From Thiodiazotropha sp040507035 (GTDB lineage Bacteria > Pseudomonadota > Gammaproteobacteria > Chromatiales > Chromatiaceae): a stretch of 64,000 bases of DNA. The stretch spans positions 62,001 to 126,000 of the forward strand of contig JBEVVR010000004.1 of the NCBI GenBank assembly GCA_040507035.1, written 5' to 3'. The first letter of the stretch is position 1, and each line of letters begins with the position of its first letter. The translations under genes and the position numbers were made by a program. Positions 1-8,756 of this stretch are shown here, piece after piece. Below the pieces are notes generated by a model that was not told the origin of the DNA, ran no database searches, and saw only the letters and a program-made list of their open reading frames with translations.

Positions 1-1
1 T

Positions 2-643
2 CTTCTGGGTATCGCTGCTGGTGCTATACTGTATGCGGGTTTTTTCAGACGTTCCTTGTCATGGTCCCTTTCGATTGTCATTCTGCTGGCATTTACCTTG
101 ACCGCTTTTTCAATGCCCCTGCATTGGTTCATCCTCTACCAGGCAAGGGCTTCGCAATTTCCTCGTTTGATCGATGTGGACAATTTATTGTCCAGGTCAC
201 TACTCGAGGGTAGTGAAGGTGGCAAGCTTCGATATATTGAGGTTCCGGAAAATTGGTCTTTGCCGGTAGATTCAGATATAGAAACCTGTGCCTATGTCTC
301 CCTGCATAACGGTAGCTGGCCAGGTGTGGAGATACGGGAACCGGAACCTGATTGGCGAGGCTATGATAGCCTTGAATTGAGCATCTACTCTGATCAGCCG
401 GAAGAGCTGTCACTGGTTTTGCGTATCCACGACAAAAACCACAACCAAGTGAGTGATGATCGCTACAACCAGAATTTACTTTTGCAACCAGGCTACAATC
501 ACTATTCACTTCCATTAAGTGAAATAGTGCAGGCACCGCTGACCCGTACCATGGAGCAACAAGCTATCTCGGGCGTGATACTTTTTGCACCACAAAAGTG
601 TATCGGCCGCAGTTTTTGTCTTATCTCAATGGAGCTGCGTTGA
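2..643 (+). CDS. Membrane protein with C-terminal beta-sandwich-like domain, 5' end outside window
   Basis: The reading frame is open to the left edge, so only the C-terminal part is seen; a TTG at 56 could act as a start but the frame upstream (hydrophobic, ending GFFRRS) reads as part of the same protein. There is a membrane segment just before and after position 56 and a second around residues 5-25 counted from that TTG, then about 150 soluble residues rich in aromatic and acidic residues (WRGYDSLELSIYS, LSLVLRIHDK) that resemble a carbohydrate-binding or CIA30-like beta-sandwich. The arrangement is reminiscent of VanZ-family proteins with an extra C-terminal domain, but the VanZ motifs are outside the window. 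The function is not known. Confidence 0.55.
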   Translation, partial: LLGIAAGAILYAGFFRRSLSWSLSIVILLAFTLTAFSMPLHWFILYQARASQFPRLIDVDNLLSRSLLEGSEGGKLRYIEVPENWSLPVDSDIETCAYVSLHNGSWPGVEIREPEPDWRGYDSLELSIYSDQPEELSLVLRIHDKNHNQVSDDRYNQNLLLQPGYNHYSLPLSEIVQAPLTRTMEQQAISGVILFAPQKCIGRSFCLISMELR

Positions 644-653
644 ATAAAATACT

Positions 654-986
654 TCAGTCGCAACCATCGTTCTCGATCATGATGTCTCCCGTGGTGGGGT
701 CGGTCTTCGGCAAACCATCATCATCGGTCACCACGACACTGGTGAACATCATCGATTGAATGCGACTAAAGTGCTGGTCCATGGCGTCGGCGACCTGGCG
801 GTCGGTGAGACCATCGTAAATCATGATATGCCCAGTCTGTTCCCGGTTAAGTTCTTCCGAGGTGGGCTGCATGAGCCTCCGTTGTTGCCAGTCATCATTG
901 CTGTTACCGCCAATGGCGGCTTGTGCCTGGCAGGTTAGCAGCAGAATGCTGATTGTGCCAATGAGTTTGTGAAATCGCTTATTCAT
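654..986 (-). CDS. Small secreted hypothetical protein
   Basis: A 110-residue protein with a clear N-terminal signal peptide (basic MNKRFHK, hydrophobic core, cleavage probably after AQA near residue 24). The mature part is polar and acidic, with no cysteine pair except a single Cys close to the C-terminus (NDGCD). No family is recognised. It lies downstream of the large synthase operon on the same strand but is separated by 186 bp that contain inverted repeats, so it probably has its own promoter. It is convergent with the membrane-protein gene on its other side. Confidence 0.6.
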   Translation of the reverse strand: MNKRFHKLIGTISILLLTCQAQAAIGGNSNDDWQQRRLMQPTSEELNREQTGHIMIYDGLTDRQVADAMDQHFSRIQSMMFTSVVVTDDDGLPKTDPTTGDIMIENDGCD

Positions 987-1094
987 GGTCGTTCTCCCAT
1001 CACAGTTTTGCTTGATTTACTGCTTTGATGAGTTCAGGCGCCGTAGCACCTGATGACTATGATCCACATGGGGCAAGTCGGCGGCTGTAAGTTT

Positions 1095-1122
1095 GTTCAC
1101 GTATTTGTTGTGAACTATTCAC
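1095..1122. promoter_or_regulatory. Overlapping inverted repeats, possible operator
   Basis: GTTCAC (1095-1100) and GTGAAC (1110-1115) form an inverted repeat around a 9-nt spacer. The second arm also forms GTGAA-CTA-TTCAC (1110-1122). The site lies about 110 bp upstream of the small secreted gene starting at 986 and just past the end of the synthase operon. No T-run follows, so an operator or regulatory site is likelier than a terminator. Confidence 0.3.
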
Positions 1123-1172
1123 ATTGTGGATGACTTGCGATCCCTTTCCTTGAGTTATCACTTTCGACAAGC

Positions 1173-2471
1173 TTAGATTGAATAACCCAGTTGCCTGGCC
1201 GTATTGGCGGTGATATGTCCTAAAATAGTTTCAGAATAGAACTGCTTCCAGCGGAATGCAGCATCGGTGTTTATACCTTCGTGCAGATGAAACTTGATAT
1301 CACCACTCATTTTGGATGCGGTATCCACACCATCAGCCATTCGGTGTTTGTGGTCCTGATAGGGATCGAGCATGTCAGAGTTGAACTCAACGCTAAGAAA
1401 ATCACAGATTTTCCTCATCTCTGTTTCTGGATGCTGGAGTAGCTCTTCATACTTGAGCTGGTGAATCCGCTGAGACGGGACCTTCTCGAAAAACTCCAAT
1501 ATATTCCGATGAAAAAGCAACCAGGTCATCTCTGCCAGCATTCTGCTCGAAAAGTCACTTTCGTTCATCAGTGGCATCATTCTGGTCAGCTTCGACTCTT
1601 CATAAGAACGAATTGTTCCACAAGGATGACGTAGTAGATGGATGTACTTTGCATTTTCAAAATGTGCTTCCGCCCTATCCAGAATCAATGTATTGATTGC
1701 ATACGTCGGTGTTTTGTCGACCAGTAGTCGGTCACCGATATCGCTCTGCAGCAAGCTATAGAAGTCGATGCATGACATGGCATCAGATTCGCTATTTGAT
1801 GCGAATTCCCGCGCTTGCTCTGCGTCCCAATTTCTAAGCTGCATCAGAGCTCGTATTGTTCCTTCTAGCAGATGGCTGTTATGCTCATCATCGAGTATCG
1901 ATCTTCGCTCTGCCATATCGCCATATGACAGTAAATGTAATTCTGGTGGAACAAACAATTGAGGTGATCCAGCCAGCATTATTCTCAACAGTGTAGAACC
2001 GGAGCGTGGCGGGGAGAGTATAAAGACAGCAGGGGGATTCTTCTGTGGTGAAATCGGGAGTTTTTTACTGGGCCGAATAATACGGCAAAATTCATCAAAC
2101 GCTTCCGCTGTTACTTTATCGTCAACAGATTCAACGCGAGAATGCGACTGAACAGGCATTTCAGAATCGGTTTTGGCCGAATCCTCATCCTGGTTCAGGC
2201 GCTCAAATACAAAATTTGAGACCTGTTGAGCGCTGAGATCATCGACATATCCCCCGTTCTTCATGAGCAGGGCCTGGAAGCCCAGTTTGGTCTGAAATCG
2301 CGATTCCACAGCGACTGCAAATTGAACGAAATCGATTGAAGAGAACCCGATGTCGTCCACAAGTTTTGTGTCAGGATTTAAAGGTTCGTCTAGTTCATCG
2401 CCCCATTCTTCGATTATGTCAGTTAAAACCTGGAAAATTGTTGTTTGTATTTCACTTTCAGTAACACGCAT
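1173..2471 (-). CDS. Acyl carrier protein fused to PAPS-dependent sulfotransferase
   Basis: Residues 1-92 form an acyl carrier domain; the motif DIGFSSIDF carries the presumed phosphopantetheine serine at Ser45. A variable linker (about 93-140) leads to a sulfotransferase domain with the 5'-phosphosulfate loop PPRSGSTLL (residues 154-162) and a downstream 3'-phosphate motif LLRHPCGTIRS. The order ACP-sulfotransferase matches the first two thirds of the CurM-type ACP-ST-TE ending, in which the beta-hydroxyl of an ACP-bound chain is sulfated before hydrolysis and decarboxylative elimination to a terminal alkene. A separate alpha/beta hydrolase in the same operon (8753-9811) could supply the third activity. 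That assignment is inference; the product could instead be a stable sulfate ester. It is the last gene of the operon, 69 bp after the esterase gene. Confidence 0.85.
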   Translation of the reverse strand: MRVTESEIQTTIFQVLTDIIEEWGDELDEPLNPDTKLVDDIGFSSIDFVQFAVAVESRFQTKLGFQALLMKNGGYVDDLSAQQVSNFVFERLNQDEDSAKTDSEMPVQSHSRVESVDDKVTAEAFDEFCRIIRPSKKLPISPQKNPPAVFILSPPRSGSTLLRIMLAGSPQLFVPPELHLLSYGDMAERRSILDDEHNSHLLEGTIRALMQLRNWDAEQAREFASNSESDAMSCIDFYSLLQSDIGDRLLVDKTPTYAINTLILDRAEAHFENAKYIHLLRHPCGTIRSYEESKLTRMMPLMNESDFSSRMLAEMTWLLFHRNILEFFEKVPSQRIHQLKYEELLQHPETEMRKICDFLSVEFNSDMLDPYQDHKHRMADGVDTASKMSGDIKFHLHEGINTDAAFRWKQFYSETILGHITANTARQLGYSI

Positions 2472-2540
2472 TAGAGGATGCCTTAAATAAATAGTGGAGC
2501 TAACAGGGTGGTCATAATTGACATTTAGGGGATGCCAGGG

Positions 2541-3437
2541 TCATTTGGAATGTGATTTTACGAAATTCCATACAGTCTCGCTGGCAGAAAGTTCTCCTTT
2601 TTCGGGCCATTCATGTCCCCCGTTGTGGACGGTATACAAAACTACAGGAAGTCCATTTTTGCACACATACTTTTTTACCTGAATATTCGTGGATTGGTTG
2701 AGGGTGTCGGTAAGTGTACATTGCCTTCTTTTCTTAACGATATTTAGTGTTTCATCGACAGATTTATGATTTACGCCTGAAACGCTGCGACCACCTTTTC
2801 CACCTCTGAAAGGTACATTATCATCGAGGTCGCCATGAATGTGGAGTACAGGAACATCCTTCACTCCATCACATCTATTGACAGCAAGCGTACCGGATAC
2901 AGGAACAATTGCTGCAACTTTTTCAGGCCTTTCACATGCCATGCGATATGCCATCATGGCACCATTAGAGAATCCTGTTATATAAACTCTCTTGGTATCT
3001 ATGTGGTACTTGCTAGCCATTTCAGTAATGATTTCCTCCAGGTAGCCTACATCATTTGCGTTGGTTTTAACGGCTTTACCGCAGCAGGCCCCAGCATTCC
3101 AAGTACGTCTTTTCTTCATTAGACGTCCGGCAACGCCGTTAGCGTAAACGACGATAAATCCATGCTTATCTGCAACGCGATCCATATGAGTCGTTTTTTG
3201 CATGGCTTGGGCGTTCCCAAGACCACCATGCAAAACAAGCATTAATGGTGGATTCGGTGGTAGATAAATAGGTTTGTAAACGATGTAACTGCGTTCATTC
3301 CCATCGACCACAACACTATGTGTCTCAATGAGCTGTCTCTCTGCAACGCTTGATATTGAGGTAAACAAAAGCAGCGCAAGCAATAAGTAATTATGTAATC
3401 GAGTAAATTTGTTGTAGATCTGAGATCTATTTCCCAT
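2541..3437 (-). CDS. Secreted esterase, polyhydroxybutyrate-depolymerase/LpqC family
   Basis: A 298-residue alpha/beta hydrolase with an N-terminal signal peptide (hydrophobic LLLALLLFTS, cleavage near residue 32). Visible family features are the LVLHGG oxyanion segment, GACCGKA, the nucleophile elbow GFSNG with Ser157, the acid segment HIHGDLDDNVPF and the histidine in HNGGHEWP. The family includes PHB depolymerases and feruloyl or acetylxylan esterases; the substrate cannot be told from sequence. The start overlaps the end of the 141-residue gene by 11 bp, so the two are probably translationally coupled. A secreted esterase inside a lipid-synthase operon might act on the exported product or on an envelope ester; this is inference. 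Confidence 0.85.
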   Translation of the reverse strand: MGNRSQIYNKFTRLHNYLLLALLLFTSISSVAERQLIETHSVVVDGNERSYIVYKPIYLPPNPPLMLVLHGGLGNAQAMQKTTHMDRVADKHGFIVVYANGVAGRLMKKRRTWNAGACCGKAVKTNANDVGYLEEIITEMASKYHIDTKRVYITGFSNGAMMAYRMACERPEKVAAIVPVSGTLAVNRCDGVKDVPVLHIHGDLDDNVPFRGGKGGRSVSGVNHKSVDETLNIVKKRRQCTLTDTLNQSTNIQVKKYVCKNGLPVVLYTVHNGGHEWPEKGELSASETVWNFVKSHSK

Positions 3438-3852
3438 CGTCTCTCTCCTGATCGATGTATTCGAGGGCCAACTCCTCGATTTCCTTTATTTTGGTCAACT
3501 TATTCTGTAACTCACTTGACATTGCTTCAAACCAGCGGATTTGTGATTCAATGTTTTTCCTCTCGGCAATAATGTCCGCTAGAGGTGCATTGGCAGGTGG
3601 TTGGCCATGCTCATCAAAAAGAAACGAAATTCCCTCTGCTACCTGACGGCTCGAGTTGACATAGTTAATCTGTTTCGCAATATAACTTCTTACTTTATTG
3701 GCTTTGAAATTATTGATAACCGCCTCACGCAGTGCCTGTTGGCGAGGCGTAAGGCCATCTGGCTTTACATCCGATCGTTTGGGTTCAGTGTCAATCAAAC
3801 CTATCTTTTTTCGTTTACCAGGAGCTAACTGTTTTTTGTGTTTTTCATCCAT
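3427..3852 (-). CDS. Hypothetical coiled-coil protein in synthase operon
   Basis: A 141-residue cytosolic-looking protein with a very basic N-terminus (MDEKHKKQLAPGKRKK), a helical middle, and a C-terminal half rich in Glu, Lys and Leu (about 90-135) that should form a coiled coil. There is no signal peptide, membrane segment or cysteine cluster. I do not recognise a family. It overlaps the sulfotransferase gene before it by 8 bp and the esterase gene after it by 11 bp, so it is embedded in the operon and probably belongs to the same pathway, perhaps as a scaffold or regulator. Confidence 0.6.
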   Translation of the reverse strand: MDEKHKKQLAPGKRKKIGLIDTEPKRSDVKPDGLTPRQQALREAVINNFKANKVRSYIAKQINYVNSSRQVAEGISFLFDEHGQPPANAPLADIIAERKNIESQIRWFEAMSSELQNKLTKIKEIEELALEYIDQERDDGK

Positions 3853-4783
3853 TTATGACACCTGTATTCTGTAATTCACCATAGCCAAACTCTTCAGCCA
3901 GAGTCATGACCTCCGGACGGAGCCTTTTTCCGTCATCGCGCCAAGGTAGCGGTGAGTCCAATGGTGGTATTTTGGGGGTATGGCGTCGAAATGTCGGGCC
4001 TCGTAAAAAGTTAGGGTCATTTCCAAACATGGCATTTATGGGTCCAAAGCACGCAAATGGAGAACGCTCTGGGTGCATCATTTCTTCTATGGAATCAGCA
4101 TTATCACTAATACCTAACCAGCGGCAAATATTTCCAAGTTGGGTTTCCGGGTCAGACATCAGGAGCTCTCCCTGCAACCGAATCTGGTTTTTATTAGGAA
4201 CAGTATCAAGGAAATTTAAGATATGTATATTAATGTCATACCAGGCAATTTGCGGTTCAACGATTGCTGTTTCCTGGCTAAATTCAAATGCGTTTACAAA
4301 AAGTGCGAAGATGCCATCATTAAGATTCATTACAGATTTGCATTGAGGTATTGGATGACGTACCAGGTGTATATATCTCGCATTTGGAAAAGTTTGCCTT
4401 ATTCGTAACAGACGGTTTAAAGAAATGGTATAGGCCGGACTTTTTTCTACAGGTATAAGTGGATCAAGCTTATCAACGAGCTCCCTGAACACATCTTGTG
4501 TCGTGCAGTCCTCACGTGCGGCAGCCCAGTGTTTCGCCATGGTTACAGCAGCTGACGTCTGTTCTCCTGCATATATTTCAGCTACCGCTCTGAGGAGTCC
4601 TTGACGTCGATTGGCGTCGTCCCCTATATCATCTGAAACCTTTCTCCATAAATGTTTTACCTTATTAACATTGAATAGATTTAATTCAGGCAACCCAAAA
4701 GCTTGTGGGTGTTGTCCGATCATTGCATTCATCAATGATGTATATGAACGCGGAGGAGCTAGCAAAAAAAGAGGTTCGGCCAT
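3845..4783 (-). CDS. Stand-alone sulfotransferase family protein
   Basis: A 312-residue protein that begins directly with the PAPS-binding region: LLAPPRSYTSLMNAMI at about residues 7-22, equivalent to the PPRSGSTLL loop of the ACP-linked enzyme, with Tyr in place of the usual Gly. A second motif, HLVRHPIPQCKSV, corresponds to the 3'-phosphate site. FGLPELNLF after the loop matches the PPELHLL segment of the ACP-fused enzyme, so both belong to the same subfamily, one associated with polyketide synthases. Lacking a carrier domain, it probably acts in trans on an ACP-bound or released hydroxylated chain. It lies 66 bp after the HlyD-like gene. Two sulfotransferases in one operon suggest two sulfation steps or one divergent copy. 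Confidence 0.8.
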   Translation of the reverse strand: MAEPLFLLAPPRSYTSLMNAMIGQHPQAFGLPELNLFNVNKVKHLWRKVSDDIGDDANRRQGLLRAVAEIYAGEQTSAAVTMAKHWAAAREDCTTQDVFRELVDKLDPLIPVEKSPAYTISLNRLLRIRQTFPNARYIHLVRHPIPQCKSVMNLNDGIFALFVNAFEFSQETAIVEPQIAWYDINIHILNFLDTVPNKNQIRLQGELLMSDPETQLGNICRWLGISDNADSIEEMMHPERSPFACFGPINAMFGNDPNFLRGPTFRRHTPKIPPLDSPLPWRDDGKRLRPEVMTLAEEFGYGELQNTGVING

Positions 4784-4849
4784 TTATTTAAGCACTTTCA
4801 TTAGAGTGTAAATTATGCCTTATTGACGTCATAGTTTTGCCATGTGCCT

Positions 4850-7255
4850 TTATGGTATCCAGGACCATGCCTCTATCTGAAAAAAGCGCAGGATAGAGCG
4901 AGTAAAAACCGCTATAACAGGCATTGTCACAGTGTTTATTTTTGCGTATCCTGTCATCCCTGATCTCAAGAGATTTTCTCTATTATCAAAGGTGGCAATA
5001 ACCATTACCATTTTGCCATACTCTTGTTGCGTCACATTATCGTCAATGGAGTCAACCACTCCGACGAACTCTTCTCCTTGATAAGTCGTCGGACGAAAGC
5101 GGATCTCCGCTCCGGTGTTTACATATTCCACATCAGATTGCGGCACATCTATCTGCACATGGACCTTGTCAGTGTTTTCCGCAGTTGCAAAAACGTCACC
5201 TTTTTCAAGAAAGGTACCTTGTTTTTGTTTTAAGTACATGGCAACTAATACACCATCAAAAGGCATAACGATGGAGGATAAACCAATCTTCGTATTGTAG
5301 TACTCTAACTCCTCATGTAGCTCAAGAAGTTTTGCGCGTTCGGCATCGAGTTTATTTTTGTTAGTGCCCAACTTTACAACATTTAGGTGTGATCGTTTTT
5401 CTTCCACCTGCTTTAGATTGACTTGGTGTTCTCTTTCAGCGCTATCAAGATCTTCATATGATACTGCTTGTTGCTTATATAGTTTTCTTAAGCGTTTTAC
5501 TTTTGCATAGCTAAATTCAGATCGCTTTTGTTCCACTTCAAGTGAGCTTTCTGCTAAATCAATATCCTCTGGTCTGGGCATAGAGAGTAGCTCTTCAATA
5601 TAAGCTTCCTGTTCTTTGATTTTAGCTTTATAAATTCTAATTTGTGAGGCGTCATAATAGTTAGACAGCTGCGCAATTTTGGTTCCTTTAGTGATTGTTT
5701 CCCCGCCATCAAAATAAATTTCCGTTATCAGTCCACCTACCTCGGAAGATATCTTTTGCTGTTCGGCTGGCCGAATTAGAAAAAACCCGCCGGGTTCATA
5801 GTTATAAGGTAGCAAGAGTAACGCAATGAGAAGAAGCATAGTCGCCCGAGTTGCATAGTAGGTCGGAGTTCTGGCTACAGTTTCATGTTTTTCCTCTTTT
5901 GTATGTAGTGTCCGTTTTCGCCATTTGTCGAACTGTTGAGCTCGATCGTACATTTGGCCAATTTGCTGAAACTTTTTGATCATTTTGTAAAAAACATAGC
6001 CAGCAATACCTAATGCAATGACAATTCCAGTGCCTCCAAGACTGAGTTTTAAAAAGCTTCCGACTAGAATGAGAATAATCCCTATGACAAGTATCATGAA
6101 AACAGTAGAAGCCAATGCATACGCAGCCATAATATTACTATTTGACTCCTTGTATACATCACCACGAATTTTCGTCATTAATGCCTTATAAGCCTTGCCT
6201 CTTAAGTGAGGTTCATCTAAATAAGCGGCGACTAGATGATAACCGTTACTTTTAACCAAGGGATTGATTGTTATAAAGAATGACAGGCTTCCGACGACGA
6301 AAATAGACAGATAAAACTGTGCTATAGAAGGGGAGATCTCTCTTAAATTGAACCACAATAGAAGCCCTGCGGATAACAAGCCTAACCGGATCATCAAGGG
6401 CGTTGCATGCAGCCAGATACGCTCTCTGCGTGACATCTGCTTGACATGGCCGATCCTGGTCATAAATCGAGGGAAAAATCCCATATATAAAACTATACAA
6501 AACGCATTCACGGTAGCTCTGTACTGAGAGGCCACGACAGCAGTGCACAGAACTACAATCAAGTTAACAGTCAACATACTGAAAACTATATGACTGAGTA
6601 ACGATGTGCTTTTCCAGAGTGATACCAACTCTGCCGAAATCAATGGTGAACGATTGATGCCCAAAAATAGGGCCGTAACGACTAAAATGGGAAGAATATA
6701 TATCAGATATCTTAAAGGATATAAAATAGGTTTAAGGATATTGATCAGTCCAGTGGGGTTGAAAAGTTTCCACCCCTTGTTGGCTAAGGCATCATCAAGC
6801 CCTTCAGCATCTTTAATGCCAGCTGGTAGATCCTCTTCCTTGATTACGTTGTTATCCTCGGGAGGTTTGAGTTGTTCTACGTTCGATGGATATTTATCAG
6901 AGGTGCTCAGTTCTTTCGCTTTACGATATTTGTGAAAATCAACTAGGACCGGATGCGAGAGTGCAGATAGTCCGAATAACTTGTTTTCAGCTATCAACTC
7001 GAATAGTTCCTGAACTTTTTCTTGAGTGATTTTTTTACCATACTTGTCCTCGAAAATAGAGGCAAGATGTTCAAAATCGTTGCAACCGGGCAATACTTCA
7101 AGGATGAAAAACTGCCAAGGCTTAAGCTTATAGTACTGACTGTTTCTACTGTCTTTGATGATATATAGCTGTTTTTCTCTTATCTCAGTACGATAAGCTA
7201 TAAGTCGTTTTCTTAGGTATGCAGGCAGAGCTACCTTCTGAGTGCTTTTACTCAT
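4850..7255 (-). CDS. PqqD-like / degenerate M50-like / HlyD-type membrane fusion protein
   Basis: An 801-residue fusion. Residues 1-100 resemble a PqqD-like winged helix (YKLKPWQFFILEVL). An acidic, proline-containing linker follows, then several membrane segments (about 180-430) with the M50-peptidase-like landmark NPLVKSNGYH (331-340). In active M50 enzymes the equivalent Asp binds zinc; here it is Asn337, and no HExxH motif occurs anywhere, so protease activity is unlikely. After another membrane segment near 480 come lipoyl-like halves (VGGLITEIYFDGG and IVMPFDGVLVAMY) flanking a long periplasmic coiled coil, then a beta-barrel, as in HlyD/RND adaptors. It probably forms an inner-membrane adaptor for export or membrane delivery of the operon's product. 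No ABC, RND or TolC partner is encoded nearby. Confidence 0.8.
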   Translation of the reverse strand: MSKSTQKVALPAYLRKRLIAYRTEIREKQLYIIKDSRNSQYYKLKPWQFFILEVLPGCNDFEHLASIFEDKYGKKITQEKVQELFELIAENKLFGLSALSHPVLVDFHKYRKAKELSTSDKYPSNVEQLKPPEDNNVIKEEDLPAGIKDAEGLDDALANKGWKLFNPTGLINILKPILYPLRYLIYILPILVVTALFLGINRSPLISAELVSLWKSTSLLSHIVFSMLTVNLIVVLCTAVVASQYRATVNAFCIVLYMGFFPRFMTRIGHVKQMSRRERIWLHATPLMIRLGLLSAGLLLWFNLREISPSIAQFYLSIFVVGSLSFFITINPLVKSNGYHLVAAYLDEPHLRGKAYKALMTKIRGDVYKESNSNIMAAYALASTVFMILVIGIILILVGSFLKLSLGGTGIVIALGIAGYVFYKMIKKFQQIGQMYDRAQQFDKWRKRTLHTKEEKHETVARTPTYYATRATMLLLIALLLLPYNYEPGGFFLIRPAEQQKISSEVGGLITEIYFDGGETITKGTKIAQLSNYYDASQIRIYKAKIKEQEAYIEELLSMPRPEDIDLAESSLEVEQKRSEFSYAKVKRLRKLYKQQAVSYEDLDSAEREHQVNLKQVEEKRSHLNVVKLGTNKNKLDAERAKLLELHEELEYYNTKIGLSSIVMPFDGVLVAMYLKQKQGTFLEKGDVFATAENTDKVHVQIDVPQSDVEYVNTGAEIRFRPTTYQGEEFVGVVDSIDDNVTQQEYGKMVMVIATFDNRENLLRSGMTGYAKINTVTMPVIAVFTRSILRFFQIEAWSWIP

Positions 7256-7310
7256 TGTTTGTTCCTTTTCTATACGCTTATTAGTTCCATTGGCTTTTTG
7301 CGTAATAAAA

Positions 7311-8756
7311 CTAGTTGCAACCTAGAAATACCTCACACCCACCTCTTGGGTTATCGACAAAGCGGTCACCACCAATGGGCATGATCTTTGGTCCAAAGGG
7401 ATTGGCAGTTCCGAGAAAAAGTCCATAGGGGGTGGAAGACATTGTCCTTAGTCCTATATTGTAAGGATTATTCATGCCATTGGTTGTAACAGGTAACCAA
7501 TTCTCACCATCATAACTGCGATATAATTCGAATCCAGCATGATGCTCCATCAAGAAATCGTCACCTAAGTCATCGATAATGTTTACGAATGATTCTGGCC
7601 ATGTTTCACGCCGTGCATAGGGAAGAACACCACTCCAATCGAATGTTGATAAATACAGCCACTCTTCATGCTCAACCATCCTCCAGAAATAGCCATTAAA
7701 AAAGTTGTCAAATCCTGGCATGTATCCGGATAGCGGCTTCTTATATCCGTCTGGTGTCGCTCTATCAGTGCCAACTAAAAGATCCCATTGCCCGTCTGGA
7801 TACACTCTAATCAACTCGGGAGGTGCCGGCCCTATTTTGTTCTGACGATCCACCCCACCACCCTGGATCGCACTTCCTATGTACATAGCGCCTTTATAAG
7901 GAAACATGCTTAATACACTCTGGTTAAGCTTGCCGCGATATGCACCCTTTTCTATGACCTTTTCCCAATCGTATGGAGGATTTCCCTCCGCTGTAGTGCG
8001 CCAAACCTGGTAACCCTCAAGATTGAAAGTGCCTACATAGAGGTGGTCTTCCAAACTTGCCATTTCAAAGACAGTCTTGTTTCCAGGGTCTCCAAAACCA
8101 AAATCACTGACTGGTCGCCACTTGCCGTTGGCCGGATCACTGCTTTCGTACACTATGGAATGTGCGGAAACGTTAGGATTACCTCCTCTGGAACCAGCAG
8201 GTGTGGTATACATACATCCCTTGAACGTAGTCATTGTCCGAATTGTAGTGACAGGTAATCCTATTAATCCCGGCTCGCAGGATGGAACAAACTTCTTACC
8301 GTCAGTGCTTCGAAGCAACAGAGGTCCAGGACCTTTTGCTGGAGACCAGGTGCTAACAAACAGTGCGGGCGTATCATTATCATCTTTTTGATAGACGACC
8401 ATGCCTCGAAATCCAAGCTCGCGGGGTATCTTGCTGCCATCCGTACCAATAATGGTCGGTGCTTTATGTACTCTCATCCAACTGTCATCAGCAGGATCAT
8501 AACGCCATATCTCTGCATGCAGGTCGAGACTAAATGCTTTTTCGGGACACTCCACCGGCCATGGAGCCATGCCGATAGGCAGCCTCATTTTCATAAGTGG
8601 AAAATTACCACGTGTCGTACCAACATACAGATGACCGTTAAACCATGCCATCGAATGCGCATATGAATTCAAACCATCACCAAAACCATTTTTTGCAACC
8701 AGTTTAAAATCATTTGTGCATAGTCCCCTGGGAACACCCAGCCTGTTTATCTTCAC
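7311..8756 (-). CDS. Beta-propeller (kelch-like repeat) protein of unknown function
   Basis: A 481-residue protein without a convincing signal peptide or membrane segment. The repeated strand pattern 'small-loop, L/M-Y-V/I-G/S-T/S' occurs at about residues 42-47 (HLYVGT), 238 (HLYVGT), 291 (MYIGS), 369 (LYLST) and 447 (LFLGT). It alternates with Trp/Tyr-rich strands such as EIWRYDPADDSW and YRSYDGENW, which points to a propeller of five to seven blades. No catalytic residues can be assigned. Its start overlaps the stop of the upstream alpha/beta hydrolase by 4 bp (translational coupling). In this operon it could be a binding protein or a lactonase-like or cyclase-like tailoring enzyme; that remains open. 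Confidence 0.7.
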   Translation of the reverse strand: MKINRLGVPRGLCTNDFKLVAKNGFGDGLNSYAHSMAWFNGHLYVGTTRGNFPLMKMRLPIGMAPWPVECPEKAFSLDLHAEIWRYDPADDSWMRVHKAPTIIGTDGSKIPRELGFRGMVVYQKDDNDTPALFVSTWSPAKGPGPLLLRSTDGKKFVPSCEPGLIGLPVTTIRTMTTFKGCMYTTPAGSRGGNPNVSAHSIVYESSDPANGKWRPVSDFGFGDPGNKTVFEMASLEDHLYVGTFNLEGYQVWRTTAEGNPPYDWEKVIEKGAYRGKLNQSVLSMFPYKGAMYIGSAIQGGGVDRQNKIGPAPPELIRVYPDGQWDLLVGTDRATPDGYKKPLSGYMPGFDNFFNGYFWRMVEHEEWLYLSTFDWSGVLPYARRETWPESFVNIIDDLGDDFLMEHHAGFELYRSYDGENWLPVTTNGMNNPYNIGLRTMSSTPYGLFLGTANPFGPKIMPIGGDRFVDNPRGGCEVFLGCN

